This document shows, one piece after another, positions 1 through 7,896 of a stretch of DNA of 64,000 nt. Location: contig JAIUNV010000001.1 of the NCBI GenBank assembly GCA_020161435.1, forward strand, positions 558,001-622,000, given 5' to 3'. Position numbers and translations under genes: made by a program. A model generated the notes under the pieces. The model made no database searches. It saw nothing but the letters and a program-made list of their open reading frames with translations, and had not been told where the DNA came from. The DNA comes from Bacteroidota bacterium (lineage in GTDB: Bacteria > Bacteroidota > Bacteroidia > Chitinophagales > Chitinophagaceae). Position 1 is the first letter of the stretch, and each line of letters opens with the position of its first letter.

Positions 1-306
1 ATCGGGCTCGGTAGAAATAGCAATGGTAAAACGACAAGGCACATCCACCCGGATGTTTTGCCGGCTGAGTGCATTGGTCAAATTGGCTTCAATAGAAATG
101 GGTTTCAGATCGAGGTAGGCATAGTCTTGAATGACAGGCCAAATGAAAGCGCCGCCACCGTGTATACACTTGGCAGAGCTGCCGCCGGTGCGGCCATATA
201 CCACGAGAATTTTATCACTCGGGCAACGTTTGTAACGGGAGATAATGGCAGAGATGGTGATGAATGCAACTACTACGAGTATTGCAATCATGTAAACTGG
301 TGTCAT
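1..306 (-). CDS. Flotillin-like SPFH-domain protein, N-terminal part (cut by window edge)
   Basis: The first 102 residues are present; the C-terminus lies beyond base 1. The start is the ATG at 306-304, 13 bases after the stop of the NfeD-like gene upstream. Residues 4-21 form a hydrophobic anchor, followed by the start of an SPFH-type domain (DKILVVYG, then a GGGAFIWPVIQ segment), as in bacterial flotillins of the FloA/YqiK type. Flotillins are membrane-scaffold proteins. The pairing with an NfeD-like gene just upstream is typical of this family and supports the call. The family assignment rests on about 100 residues only. Confidence 0.8.
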   Translation of the reverse strand, partial: MTPVYMIAILVVVAFITISAIISRYKRCPSDKILVVYGRTGGSSAKCIHGGGAFIWPVIQDYAYLDLKPISIEANLTNALSRQNIRVDVPCRFTIAISTEPD

Positions 307-319
307 AGGTATGTGCGGT

Positions 320-883
320 TTATAATTTCGTAACTACAAGCAGGTTATCGCCCATGATATCGGTGACTTTAACCATGGCGCCGGTGTCAATTTTTTCGCC
401 CTGCGTAATGGCGTCGAGTTCGTGTACCGAACCATTGACGCTGATTTGTACTTTTCCCTTGCCCATGTTTTGTGCAGGAATGCTGAGGTATACTTCGCCG
501 GTTTTACCCAGCACTTTTTGGATGTTGAACGAATTGTCTTCGGCCAGTTTTTGTACCTGCCGAATGATGACGAAAAACAGCAAAACAAACACAATGCCCA
601 CGGCTGCCGCTACTGCCACCAGCAAAGATTTGTTGCTAAAGCTTTGATAACCCGTTACGCCCATCCAGCCAAAGCCCAACAAAAAGTTGGTGAGGTTTCG
701 CAGACTGAAGAGTTGAAATGGCGCATCGCCACCATCGAGGCTGCCGTCAAAATCGGCAGAAAGGCCATCGCTGGCATCGGTGCCGGTAAACGTCATGATG
801 GTTTGCACCAAAAAGACAAGGCTGGCTAAAATAGCCACTACCCAAAATACTTTGAGCATCAGCTCCATGTTGCTAAAATCCAT
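320..883 (-). CDS. NfeD-like membrane protein
   Basis: This is a short NfeD-type protein without the serine-protease domain. A hydrophobic segment near the N-terminus is followed by an acidic loop rich in Asp/Gly, then by hydrophobic segments covering about residues 64-108, and finally a C-terminal beta-rich OB-fold-like domain (about residues 124-187, starting GKTGEVYLS). I use the ATG at 883; an in-frame ATG at 901 would add six residues. It probably forms an operon with the flotillin gene downstream, the usual NfeD-flotillin pair thought to act in membrane organisation. The exact role is unknown. Confidence 0.8.
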   Translation of the reverse strand: MDFSNMELMLKVFWVVAILASLVFLVQTIMTFTGTDASDGLSADFDGSLDGGDAPFQLFSLRNLTNFLLGFGWMGVTGYQSFSNKSLLVAVAAAVGIVFVLLFFVIIRQVQKLAEDNSFNIQKVLGKTGEVYLSIPAQNMGKGKVQISVNGSVHELDAITQGEKIDTGAMVKVTDIMGDNLLVVTKL

Positions 884-966
884 AGAACCAAATATACACA
901 AAATAGCCGTTTGGCAGAAAGGAGTTGCGTAGCATAACTCCGTTTACGATAATGTAATAGAGACAA

Positions 967-1539
967 CTATTTTGCCAGAAATGCAGCAACTTGGTGCGCC
1001 GCTTGCTGGCGGGCATCAGCCAACACATCGTTTACAATCACGGTATCAAACTTGTGACGAAAACTCATTTCGTATTCGGCTTTGCTGAGGCGGGTATGCA
1101 GGCTTTCCGGTGTTTCCGTGCCGCGGCTTTCGAGGCGCTGCCGCAGCGCATCTACCGAAGGTGCCTGAATGAACATACTGAAACACAGACCGGGATATTG
1201 CTGTTGCACATGAATGGCGCCTTTTACATCAATATCGAGCACCGGTGTTTTGCCTTCACTCCATATGCGGGTCATTTCCGATTTAAGGGTGCCGTAGTAT
1301 TTGCCTTCGTACACCATTTCCCATTCCAGAAATTCGTTGGCCTGTATTTTTTGTTTGAAGTCGGCTTCGCTGATGAAGTAGTAGTCTTTGCCATGCACTT
1401 CTGCACCACGGGGCTGACGGGTAGCCGCACTAATGCTAAAGGTGAGCGTTGGAAACTGCTCCAAAAGGTACTGCGTAATGCTGGTTTTGCCCGCACCACT
1501 GGGTGCTGTAATGATGATGATTTTTCCCTGACTACTCAT
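967..1539 (-). CDS. gmk: Guanylate kinase
   Basis: Phosphorylates GMP (or dGMP) to GDP with ATP, an essential step of purine nucleotide salvage and synthesis. The 190-residue length is normal for the family. The P-loop TAPSGAGKTS is at residues 11-20, and the GMP-binding region follows (TRQPRGAEVHGKDYYF, then FLEWEMVYEGKYYGT). The DIDVKGA segment matches the conserved DIDvqGa motif. It is preceded by a 65-base gap from the NfeD-like gene and may be transcribed separately. Confidence 0.97.
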   Translation of the reverse strand: MSSQGKIIIITAPSGAGKTSITQYLLEQFPTLTFSISAATRQPRGAEVHGKDYYFISEADFKQKIQANEFLEWEMVYEGKYYGTLKSEMTRIWSEGKTPVLDIDVKGAIHVQQQYPGLCFSMFIQAPSVDALRQRLESRGTETPESLHTRLSKAEYEMSFRHKFDTVIVNDVLADARQQAAHQVAAFLAK

Positions 1540-1573
1540 GATGGCGCAAATATAGCGGGGGAGCAGGTTTGGA

Positions 1574-1692
1574 GTTGACGAGTTTACAAGTTCACGTGTT
1601 CACAAGTTCCATTGTTCTAGAGTTTACCAATTTAAAATCGGCACTGAGTATACACACTCGTCAACCGATCAACTTCTCAACCAGTCAACTAT
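1574..1692. repeat. Degenerate TTGAC/TCAAC repeat string between gmk and the esterase
   Basis: The 157-base gap between the two minus-strand genes is filled with variants of a 'gttgac-gag-tt-acaag-ttcac' word. It includes a perfect 9-base inverted repeat GTTGACGAG (1574-1582) and CTCGTCAAC (1657-1665), and a run of tcaaccgatcaacttctcaa-type words up to 1692. No gene is visible. Function unknown. Confidence 0.6.
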
Positions 1693-1696
1693 CCCA

Positions 1697-2428
1697 TCAA
1701 AACTTATTCCCCAAAAAATACGGCAATGCAGCCCGCCAGGTGGGCCAGTCGTGTTTCCATTCGGGGCCCCAAATGTTGAGGTCGTAGGTAATGCCTTTGT
1801 TGTACAGCACATCGGCAAACTCACGGGCTGCCCAAGGTGCTTCGTACGGGCCTTCGCCGCTGAAAAGATGGATGTGGTGGCTCTTGCGAATCTGATCGAA
1901 ATACCAGGGATCGTTGAGGTTGGGTAGGTAATGGGCCGGGCTATTGAAGTACACCTGCTCGTCGTAGTAGCCGTCGGTGTATTCCATCAGGTTGTACACG
2001 CCACTCATGGCAATAACACCGCTGAATAAATCAGGGCGTTTCAAAAACAGGTTCATGCTGTGCAGCGAACCAAAAGAAGCGCCGCAAACAATGATGGGTG
2101 TATCGGGCGAAGTATGCGTTTTGATAAACGGCACCACTTCATTAAAAATGTATTCATTCCACTGGTTGTGGCGGATGGCTTTGTGTGCCCCTTCCATGCT
2201 CTTGTTCATCCAGCTTTGTTTGTTCATGCTGTTTACGCTGAACACTTTCACCTTGCCACTGTCAACAAAAGGTGCCAAATCATCGGTGAGCTGAAAACGT
2301 TCGTACTCCAAAAAATCGGCGCCGGCCGTGGGCACCAGCAGCAGGGCAAAGCCATAATGTCCGTACGTTACAATGGGCATGTCTTCGCCAAGGGCAGGGC
2401 TGTACCAGCTGGTTATTTCTCTTTGCAT
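1697..2428 (-). CDS. Alpha/beta-hydrolase, putative esterase
   Basis: A 243-residue cytoplasmic alpha/beta-hydrolase of the putative-esterase family (esterase D/YbbA-like). The nucleophile elbow GASFGS places the catalytic serine at residue 118, and a late histidine (WKHDW, about residue 226) fits the catalytic His. I start at the ATG at 2428 (MQREITSW); the open frame extends 15 residues further upstream, but that part looks like non-coding sequence. The substrate is unknown. Related proteins in this phylum are annotated as acetylxylan or acyl esterases, but nothing here decides between them. No signal peptide is seen. Confidence 0.85.
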   Translation of the reverse strand: MQREITSWYSPALGEDMPIVTYGHYGFALLLVPTAGADFLEYERFQLTDDLAPFVDSGKVKVFSVNSMNKQSWMNKSMEGAHKAIRHNQWNEYIFNEVVPFIKTHTSPDTPIIVCGASFGSLHSMNLFLKRPDLFSGVIAMSGVYNLMEYTDGYYDEQVYFNSPAHYLPNLNDPWYFDQIRKSHHIHLFSGEGPYEAPWAAREFADVLYNKGITYDLNIWGPEWKHDWPTWRAALPYFLGNKF

Positions 2429-2476
2429 AAATGTATTAAAAGTGATATTGTAAAAAGATTGAAAGTGTATCAATCA

Positions 2477-3220
2477 TCAGGCACTAGTTTTCTTTTTCAG
2501 TTCTTTCCACACTTCTCTGAAACATTGTGCGGCGTAGCTGCTGGGCGCAAACCACGCCACCGGTGCCAGCTTGCTGCCCATTTTTTCTACTGTGCTCAGG
2601 TAGGGCACGTAGTTGCGCAAAAACTGCTTGTGCTTGTAGTATTTGCCAATCACTTCGTTGTGCAGGTTTTTACGAATGTCGACCATGCTGAAGAAGGCAA
2701 TGAGCCTGCTGGCATCGAGCTGGTTTTCTTCGAAAAACTGCTGCGCCATTTCGTAGGTACGAATGCTGAGCGTGGTAGGAATGGTGGGCAACACCACATA
2801 GTCGGCCGCCGCAAAAATGGCTTCGCTGAGAGGGCCAATGCCCGGCGGACAATCAATAAACAGGTAATCAAATTCGCCCTGCAGAGAACCTACAAGGCTC
2901 TTGAATTTTTTCTTGGATTGCTTGGTGCTGTCTACCAGCACATCGAGGTGGCGGTTGCCAAAATCGGCTGGCAGCATCCACAGATTTTCAAACTCGGTGG
3001 CTTGAATGCTGGCATCCAACTGGCTTTCGCCGGTCAGCAGTTTTTTGATGCCGCCTTTGAGCTTTGCTTCTACACTAAAATAAAAGGAGGCGGAACCCTG
3101 CGGGTCGAGATCCCAAATGAGTACTTTTTTTCCTTCTTCGGCGGCCAGATAAGCCAGATTGACACAGCCGGCTGTTTTTCCTACACCGCCTTTAATGTTG
3201 TACAAAGCAATGGTTGTCAT
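2477..3220 (-). CDS. ParA-family ATPase (orphan)
   Basis: A 247-residue deviant-Walker ATPase. The start at 3220 gives the canonical N-terminus MTTIALYNIKGGVGKT with the KGGVGKT motif at residues 10-16; DLDPQGSASF (Walker A') and FIDCPPGIG (Walker B) follow. Such proteins dimerise on ATP and bind DNA non-specifically to position chromosomes, plasmids or protein complexes. No parB gene or parS-like site is adjacent, so this is an orphan that may position something other than the chromosome, or act with a distant partner. A perfect inverted repeat lies immediately upstream of its start codon. Confidence 0.88.
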   Translation of the reverse strand: MTTIALYNIKGGVGKTAGCVNLAYLAAEEGKKVLIWDLDPQGSASFYFSVEAKLKGGIKKLLTGESQLDASIQATEFENLWMLPADFGNRHLDVLVDSTKQSKKKFKSLVGSLQGEFDYLFIDCPPGIGPLSEAIFAAADYVVLPTIPTTLSIRTYEMAQQFFEENQLDASRLIAFFSMVDIRKNLHNEVIGKYYKHKQFLRNYVPYLSTVEKMGSKLAPVAWFAPSSYAAQCFREVWKELKKKTSA

Positions 3221-3267
3221 ATCCCCGATTTTTTTTCTAATGTAAACATTTCGGGGCAATCGGGGAT
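3221..3267. repeat. 10-bp inverted repeat upstream of the ParA gene
   Basis: ATCCCCGATT at 3221-3230 is matched by AATCGGGGAT at 3258-3267, with a 27-base spacer. The left arm touches the ParA start codon (3218-3220). The spacer is AT-rich. It could be an operator for autoregulation or an RNA hairpin at the 5' end of the ParA mRNA; there is no long T-run typical of a terminator on the minus strand. Confidence 0.6.
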
Positions 3268-3274
3268 TTTGGCC

Positions 3275-3883
3275 CTACCATTTGTAGCCGAGGCGCAGCA
3301 CCATGCGGTTGAGCTGGTAGCGGTTGGTGGTGCGGTCCATATCGGTGGGGTTGCTGGTCATGGTCGCTTCGGTTTCGTACCACTCGGTGGTGGTTTTGCG
3401 GCTCCAGCTGAGGCCGAGGGTAAAACCATGCTGCTTTTTCGACAAAAAGGCAATGCCCGTGCCCAGCTCGGCATAGTAGCCGTTTTGATAATGGTTGATG
3501 ATGGGCGAAGGCATAATGCTACTACGGAATGAGCTCCATGTCCACCACCAGTTGTTTTGAGGTTCTGATTTGTCGGTTACAATGTTGAGGCCACCGCTGG
3601 CCAAGGCAAAGAGCTTGAGCTTTCGCTGACCAAAATACCGCCGCCCCTGCAGCACTACCGGTACCGATCTGAATTTGTAATCATCTACGCCGGCACCTAG
3701 GCCTACCGACCATAATTTTTTGCTCATGGTAAACTGGGTACGCCAGTCGTAAGAAGGCTCTGCAGTTCCGGCTACAAAACCGGCTTCGGCAATGCCGCCG
3801 GGCTTCCAGCCTTTGAACTGTGCCAGCATGTAGAGTGGAATGAGGTTGAGGCAAAACAGCAATAAAAACAAACGCTTTTTCAT
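3275..3883 (-). CDS. Small secreted outer-membrane beta-barrel-like protein
   Basis: A 202-residue protein with a clear signal peptide (MKKRLFLLLFCLNLIPLYMLA, cleavage before QFKGW). The rest shows alternating hydrophobic/polar strands with aromatic residues, and the last strand ends in ...NRMVLRLGYKW, typical of an outer-membrane beta-barrel with a terminal aromatic residue. No named family was recognised. It lies between the ParA gene and an LVIVD lipoprotein on the same strand; a functional link is not evident. Confidence 0.7.
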   Translation of the reverse strand: MKKRLFLLLFCLNLIPLYMLAQFKGWKPGGIAEAGFVAGTAEPSYDWRTQFTMSKKLWSVGLGAGVDDYKFRSVPVVLQGRRYFGQRKLKLFALASGGLNIVTDKSEPQNNWWWTWSSFRSSIMPSPIINHYQNGYYAELGTGIAFLSKKQHGFTLGLSWSRKTTTEWYETEATMTSNPTDMDRTTNRYQLNRMVLRLGYKW

Positions 3884-3915
3884 ATCGGATAAAATGTAAC
3901 GGTAACAAACAGGGG

Positions 3916-5157
3916 TTATTTGCCAATGGCCATGGAAGAGAGCAGTGTGGGCTTGCTTGGTGTACGATAATCTATGAGGTGCAGTCCGTCTTTGGCTGAT
4001 ACAAGTGCAATACCATCGAGTGCTATCACATCGTAGGTAATGAGGTTTTTGAGTTGCCCCAATTGGTATACGTTGTTGGGTTGCGTGGCATCCATTACTT
4101 TCAGGCCATCTGCGCCGTCACAAATCAGCAGCAGGTTACCATCTTTGGCCAAGCCATGCGGGTTAAACAATGAAAATGATTTTACCAGAGAAGGTGCCAT
4201 TACGTTTTCTACATTCACCACATCCAACTGATTGATAAAGCCGCCGCACTGCGTACCGTTGCGGAGTGTAACGTATGCGTATTTGCCATCAGTTACCACA
4301 GGGTCGCATACACGGGCATGGGTAAATGTGCCCTGCTTCACGGGGTTGTCTTTATTGCTGATGTCTACAATGTGCATGCCTGTAGAAGCACCCAAAAACA
4401 ATTTGTTTTGAAAGGGATAAATGGTTTCAATATCCCATGCATTTAGCGCTACTTCTTTGATGTAAGATGGCGTTTCCGGAATGGCGGTATTGAATATTTT
4501 GAGGTCGTCGTAACTAACGGTGTACAGCCGGTCGTTGCTTAGTGCAAAGCGGGCCATGCTGCCACCTACGCCATTGCTTACAGAGCGGCCACCACTGCTG
4601 TTGCTTACACTGGCAAAGGTCATAAAGTCGGCAGCCTTCATGCCCCAGCCCAGGTTGTCAACGTTTTGAACGGTGGTATCTACCCGCAGCCAGTCTACAA
4701 TCACCCGGCTGCTATCGGCTACAAAACTGCCATAGTAACGGTGCGGAAAAACACCTTCCAATAGCTTGGTGATTTTGGTATTCAATGGGTCGCTGATATC
4801 AATAGCTACGAGGTCTACATCCAGATCGGCGTAAAGGGTGTTGCCTCTCACGGCCAAATCCACGCAACCGGGAATGGCCACGAAACTTACGAGTTTGGGT
4901 TTGGTCACGTCCTTTATATCTATGATGTGAACGCCCTTGTCGAGTTCGTTGAGAAATACATAGCCATCTTTGTAAAACAACTTGCCGGGGTTTTGGATGG
5001 AACGGGGTGTACTGCTTTTGACTTCACTACGAACGGCAGCTTTTGTTTTATACACAGGCCGGTAGTACACGTAGGTACTCGATACTTTGTCTTTTACACA
5101 ACCTGTAAGCAGCAGCACAGCAGCCATTCCAGCCAGCAATATTTCTCTCAGCATCAT
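3916..5157 (-). CDS. LVIVD-repeat surface lipoprotein
   Basis: A lipoprotein: with the start at ATG 5157, the N-terminus MMLREILLAGMAAVLLLTGC has the lipobox LLTG|C with Cys20. The body carries repeated LVIVD-type blades (KGVHIIDIKDVTKPKLVSF, LVAIDISDPLNTKITK, GMHIVDISNKDNPVKQGTF, DGLKVMDATQPNNVYQLG, DGLHLIDYRTPSKPTLLS), each containing a hydrophobic-(I/V)D core. The repeats probably fold as a beta-propeller, as in other LVIVD proteins of unknown function. The open frame reaches 5232, but the lipobox distance favours the start used here. Confidence 0.85.
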   Translation of the reverse strand: MMLREILLAGMAAVLLLTGCVKDKVSSTYVYYRPVYKTKAAVRSEVKSSTPRSIQNPGKLFYKDGYVFLNELDKGVHIIDIKDVTKPKLVSFVAIPGCVDLAVRGNTLYADLDVDLVAIDISDPLNTKITKLLEGVFPHRYYGSFVADSSRVIVDWLRVDTTVQNVDNLGWGMKAADFMTFASVSNSSGGRSVSNGVGGSMARFALSNDRLYTVSYDDLKIFNTAIPETPSYIKEVALNAWDIETIYPFQNKLFLGASTGMHIVDISNKDNPVKQGTFTHARVCDPVVTDGKYAYVTLRNGTQCGGFINQLDVVNVENVMAPSLVKSFSLFNPHGLAKDGNLLLICDGADGLKVMDATQPNNVYQLGQLKNLITYDVIALDGIALVSAKDGLHLIDYRTPSKPTLLSSMAIGK

Positions 5158-5232
5158 GGTAGTGGTTTTTGTATAAGTATGAAACGGCATTGTGATGAAG
5201 CGTTGCATGGTTATAAATTTTTTTTGAACCAA

Positions 5233-5366
5233 GAAGACGCAAGGGATTCAATCAATTTGCAGTTAGCAGTTAGCAGGACTTGTGTTTGCTTTTTTGAACC
5301 ACCAACAAAGGATGCACAAAGGAACTTTATCAATTAACCAATTAACTAATCAACCAATCAACTTCC
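5233..5366. repeat. Gene-free stretch with short tandem-like words
   Basis: Between two minus-strand genes. It contains a doubled word 'gcagttagcagttagcag' (around 5260-5277), two copies of a 'ttttttgaacca' word, and a string 'caattaaccaattaactaatcaaccaatcaac' spread over about 5330-5362. These resemble the repeat strings at 1574-1692 and 18622-18664 in style though not in exact sequence. No open reading frame is credible. Confidence 0.5.
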
Positions 5367-5368
5367 CC

Positions 5369-6889
5369 CTACTTCCGTAGCCACAGCATGTTGTACTGCA
5401 GCTGAATGTTGAGCAGACCACGATTGTCGGTTTTGAAGACGGACCGCAAGGGCAGTTGCACCGCCGGCACCATTTGATGAATGAATCTTTTGCTCTGCCA
5501 TTGGTACACCAGTCCCAGCCGTAGCTGTGGTTGCCAACCATAGGCTTTGCTGGTCACGTCGTTTGTATTGCTGGTGCTGGCAAAATTTTGCGATAGTGTG
5601 GCCACGCTTTGTTTTTCCCGCAGTTGCAGCAGCCACTGATGGTTGAGCCCGCCTTGCAGCCAAATACCTTCTTGTTTGCCCAACAATTTCCACTCCAGCA
5701 GCATGGGTACTTGCAGGGTAAGCATACGGTATTGTTGGTCGCTGGTGGCGGTAAGTGCCCGGTTGTACAAGCTACCGGTAGGTAAAATACTGTCGGCAAA
5801 AACGGAAGTACTCACCTGCCAGCTTTGCAGCCCTGCACCAAGGCCGGTGCTGAAAGCCCAGCGCTTGCCCATGGGTTTGCGTAGCACCCATCCGGCACTA
5901 AAATATTGTCCGTTTTTTTCGGTGCGGCTGCTCACATACCGCACATTGCCGGGGTTGTTGCTACTGAAATCTGCCGCTGCTTTTGCAGTGCCAAAAAAGC
6001 TGGCGGTTTGGCTCAGGCGGGTGCTGCCCAAAGCAGCCCACCAACCTGTTTGCCATTTGCGGGGTGTGTTGTTGCGTGGTTTGGGTGTAAAAAATTTTTC
6101 ATTCACCCATGGCCATGGGGCATGGCTCTCGGGAAGCAGCTTCATGGTTGTGCTATGAATGCTTTCTGTCAATCGATGTTCGGCTTCTTCATCTGCTTGT
6201 TCGGTTACAACATTGCTTTTGGGCGATGCGGTATCTGCGGGAATGCTGCTGATTCGTGCAACATCCTGCGGTGTAGTTTTTTCAGCTGCTGTTATAAAAG
6301 CCGACTTGAAATTCAATTTTTTCCCCTCTGCAGTTGCAGTGTTTGCCTCTACATCAATACCTGATGGTTGTTTTTCTTTGATTGCCTGTCCGGTTGGAAG
6401 CTGTCTCTTCAAAATCAATCCATTTCTATTTTGATTGCCTCCTTTCCGCTCTTTATTATTGCCTATTGCTTCCTTCGTTATTGCCTTTCTATCATTGCCC
6501 ATTATTTCATTGCTTGCACCCTCCTCATTCTTGCCTATTGCCTTCTCTGATTTCGCCTTTCCATCATTGCCTGTATTATCATTGCCCGTTACTTCATTGC
6601 CTACTACCTTCTCTGTTATTGCCTTTTCATTATTGCCTCGCTTTTCATTGCCCATTGCCCTAACCATCGGTTCTCTTCCTTCTCTTGCTGCGCCGCTGGG
6701 TTCTTTGGCCAGGTAAATGGCCCCGCTAATGAGCAAAGCCGCCAGTGGCAACCACCACCAAATGATGCGGCGGCGTTTGGCCGGGTGTAGGGCAGCATGT
6801 ATCTGCTGCCAGTCGCTGGCGGGTGGTTGTATGCGCAGCGCATCCAGCTGTTGCTGCATGTGTTCCTCAAAGGTGTTATCGGCTGGCAT
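5369..6889 (-). CDS. Membrane-anchored sigma-factor partner with beta-barrel-like C-terminal domain
   Basis: A 506-residue protein whose start overlaps the end of the ECF sigma gene by 14 bases. That translationally coupled position is where anti-sigma factors sit. Residues 1-40 are cytoplasmic (MPADNTFEEHMQQQLDALRI, then a basic KRRR); residues 42-61 are a transmembrane helix (IIWWWLPLAALLISGAIYL). About residues 79-155 form a linker built from variants of GND-KAI/GNNEKAI. The last ~200 residues resemble the outer-membrane beta-barrel family (porin-like strands, final LQYNMLWLRK). No zinc-binding HxxxCxxC anti-sigma motif is visible. Proteins of this design sit beside ECF sigma genes in Bacteroidota; an anti-sigma role is inferred from position. 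Confidence 0.7.
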   Translation of the reverse strand: MPADNTFEEHMQQQLDALRIQPPASDWQQIHAALHPAKRRRIIWWWLPLAALLISGAIYLAKEPSGAAREGREPMVRAMGNEKRGNNEKAITEKVVGNEVTGNDNTGNDGKAKSEKAIGKNEEGASNEIMGNDRKAITKEAIGNNKERKGGNQNRNGLILKRQLPTGQAIKEKQPSGIDVEANTATAEGKKLNFKSAFITAAEKTTPQDVARISSIPADTASPKSNVVTEQADEEAEHRLTESIHSTTMKLLPESHAPWPWVNEKFFTPKPRNNTPRKWQTGWWAALGSTRLSQTASFFGTAKAAADFSSNNPGNVRYVSSRTEKNGQYFSAGWVLRKPMGKRWAFSTGLGAGLQSWQVSTSVFADSILPTGSLYNRALTATSDQQYRMLTLQVPMLLEWKLLGKQEGIWLQGGLNHQWLLQLREKQSVATLSQNFASTSNTNDVTSKAYGWQPQLRLGLVYQWQSKRFIHQMVPAVQLPLRSVFKTDNRGLLNIQLQYNMLWLRK

Positions 6890-7463
6890 AGCTCTGTTTT
6901 TTTGGGGTGATAGAATCGTTGATCATGCCGGCCAGCTGTCGGCGGGCCCGTAGGTACTGGCTGCGGCTGGTGCCCTCGCTAATGCCCAGCAGTTGTGCTA
7001 TTTCCACATGGCTGTAGCCCTCAATGGCATGCAGGTTGAAAATGGTTTGATAGCCGGCGGGCAGTTGGCGAATGAGATCGGCCAGTTGCCTGGCCTCCAG
7101 TTTGTGTACCGGTGTGTGCACGGTATCGCTGGCAAAATCTTCTGCAATGGCTTCTTCCTGCACCCACTGCATGTGGCGGCGGTCGCGGAGCCAGTTCAGG
7201 GCCGTGTTCACCATAATGCGGCGAATCCATGCCCCGAGGTCACCATCGCCTTTCCATTGCTGCAGGTTGGTAAATACCTTGATGAAACCCTCCTGCAACA
7301 CATCGCTGGCTTCATCGGCCTGGCGGGTATAGCGATAGCACACCCCCATCATTTGGGGCGCATAGGTATCGTACAGCTGCTTTTGAGCAGCAGCACGGTT
7401 GCGCAGGCAGTCGGCCACCAGTTGTGCAGTAGGGGTGAGGTGCATGATGTGCTGGGTTGACAC
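6876..7463 (-). CDS. ECF-type RNA polymerase sigma factor
   Basis: A 195-residue sigma-70 family protein. Region 2 spans about residues 27-94 (core-binding and -10 recognition, with DEASDVLQEGFIKVF and WIRRIMVNTALNWLRD). Region 4 spans about 132-178, with the helix-turn-helix SHVEIAQLLGISEGTSRSQYLRARRQL. The open frame begins at 7463; an ATG six codons in (7445) is an equally good start. It is co-transcribed with the overlapping membrane protein, its probable regulator. Confidence 0.93.
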   Translation of the reverse strand: MSTQHIMHLTPTAQLVADCLRNRAAAQKQLYDTYAPQMMGVCYRYTRQADEASDVLQEGFIKVFTNLQQWKGDGDLGAWIRRIMVNTALNWLRDRRHMQWVQEEAIAEDFASDTVHTPVHKLEARQLADLIRQLPAGYQTIFNLHAIEGYSHVEIAQLLGISEGTSRSQYLRARRQLAGMINDSITPKKQSYASR

Positions 7464-7497
7464 CAGGGCGGCAAAGGTCGTTGCATGGAAGGGAAAA

Positions 7498-7565
7498 AAG
7501 TCGGAAAGACCGAAAGTCGGGAGACGGGAGACCGAAAGTCGGGAAGACCGGAAGACGGAAAGAAC
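7498..7565. repeat. GTC/GAAAG minisatellite-like repeat (intergenic)
   Basis: A string of 'gtcgg-aaaga-ccgaa-agtcgg' words just upstream of the sigma gene. AGACCGAAAGTCGGGA occurs exactly twice, at 7507-7522 and 7529-7544 (period 22), followed by more diverged copies to about 7565. The same vocabulary, on the opposite strand, occurs inside the ispG coding sequence at 17671-17734. Confidence 0.75.
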
Positions 7566-7657
7566 TAAGTCAAATTACAGATATCAGCACACTAAAAAAT
7601 ATCATCCACTTTCCGCACATAGCGTCGGTTACACAGGGGGAGGCGTGGGCTAGGCCA

Positions 7658-7728
7658 TCCCGATAACTATCGGGAGCCCGGAGGGTTTGTGTTGGCCTTG
7701 ATTTTTTTGTTTCTTTTTGCATCAAGGC
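7658..7728. repeat. Palindromic element with TCCCGATA-xx-TATCGGGA core
   Basis: TCCCGATAACTATCGGGA (7658-7675) is an 18-base palindrome with one central mismatch. It is followed by a second hairpin, GCCTTGAT (7695-7702) and ATCAAGGC (7721-7728), with a T-rich loop. A perfect version of the first palindrome lies at 18726-18743. The whole 433-base gap 7464-7896 holds this element, the repeat at 7498-7565 and the GH3-family promoter region, but no credible gene. Confidence 0.65.
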
Positions 7729-7896
7729 AAATAGAAAAATATAGTCGCAGGAAGAGTGAATGGGTTTTTCTAAAAGCTGCAAAAGTCAGGTAGGACACGG
7801 CTATTTATGTGTCTTTGGCTTGTCTTCAATTTTACGCTCATGACATAGATTGCCGCCAATTTGTACGGCATTCCTTATTTTGCCGCCACAGGAAAT

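Noticed and set aside
2060..3532. A 490-codon plus-strand open frame
   Set aside because: It lies opposite the esterase, ParA and outer-membrane protein genes, has no recognisable domain, and is rich in residues typical of antisense frames.
7498..7565. Possible CRISPR-like array
   Set aside because: The repeats are 16 bases with 6-base gaps and decay quickly; no unique spacers and no cas genes.
7570..7782. Short minus-strand open frame in the sigma-GH3 gap
   Set aside because: It covers the palindromic element, again giving a PDSYRD peptide from the repeat; no domain.
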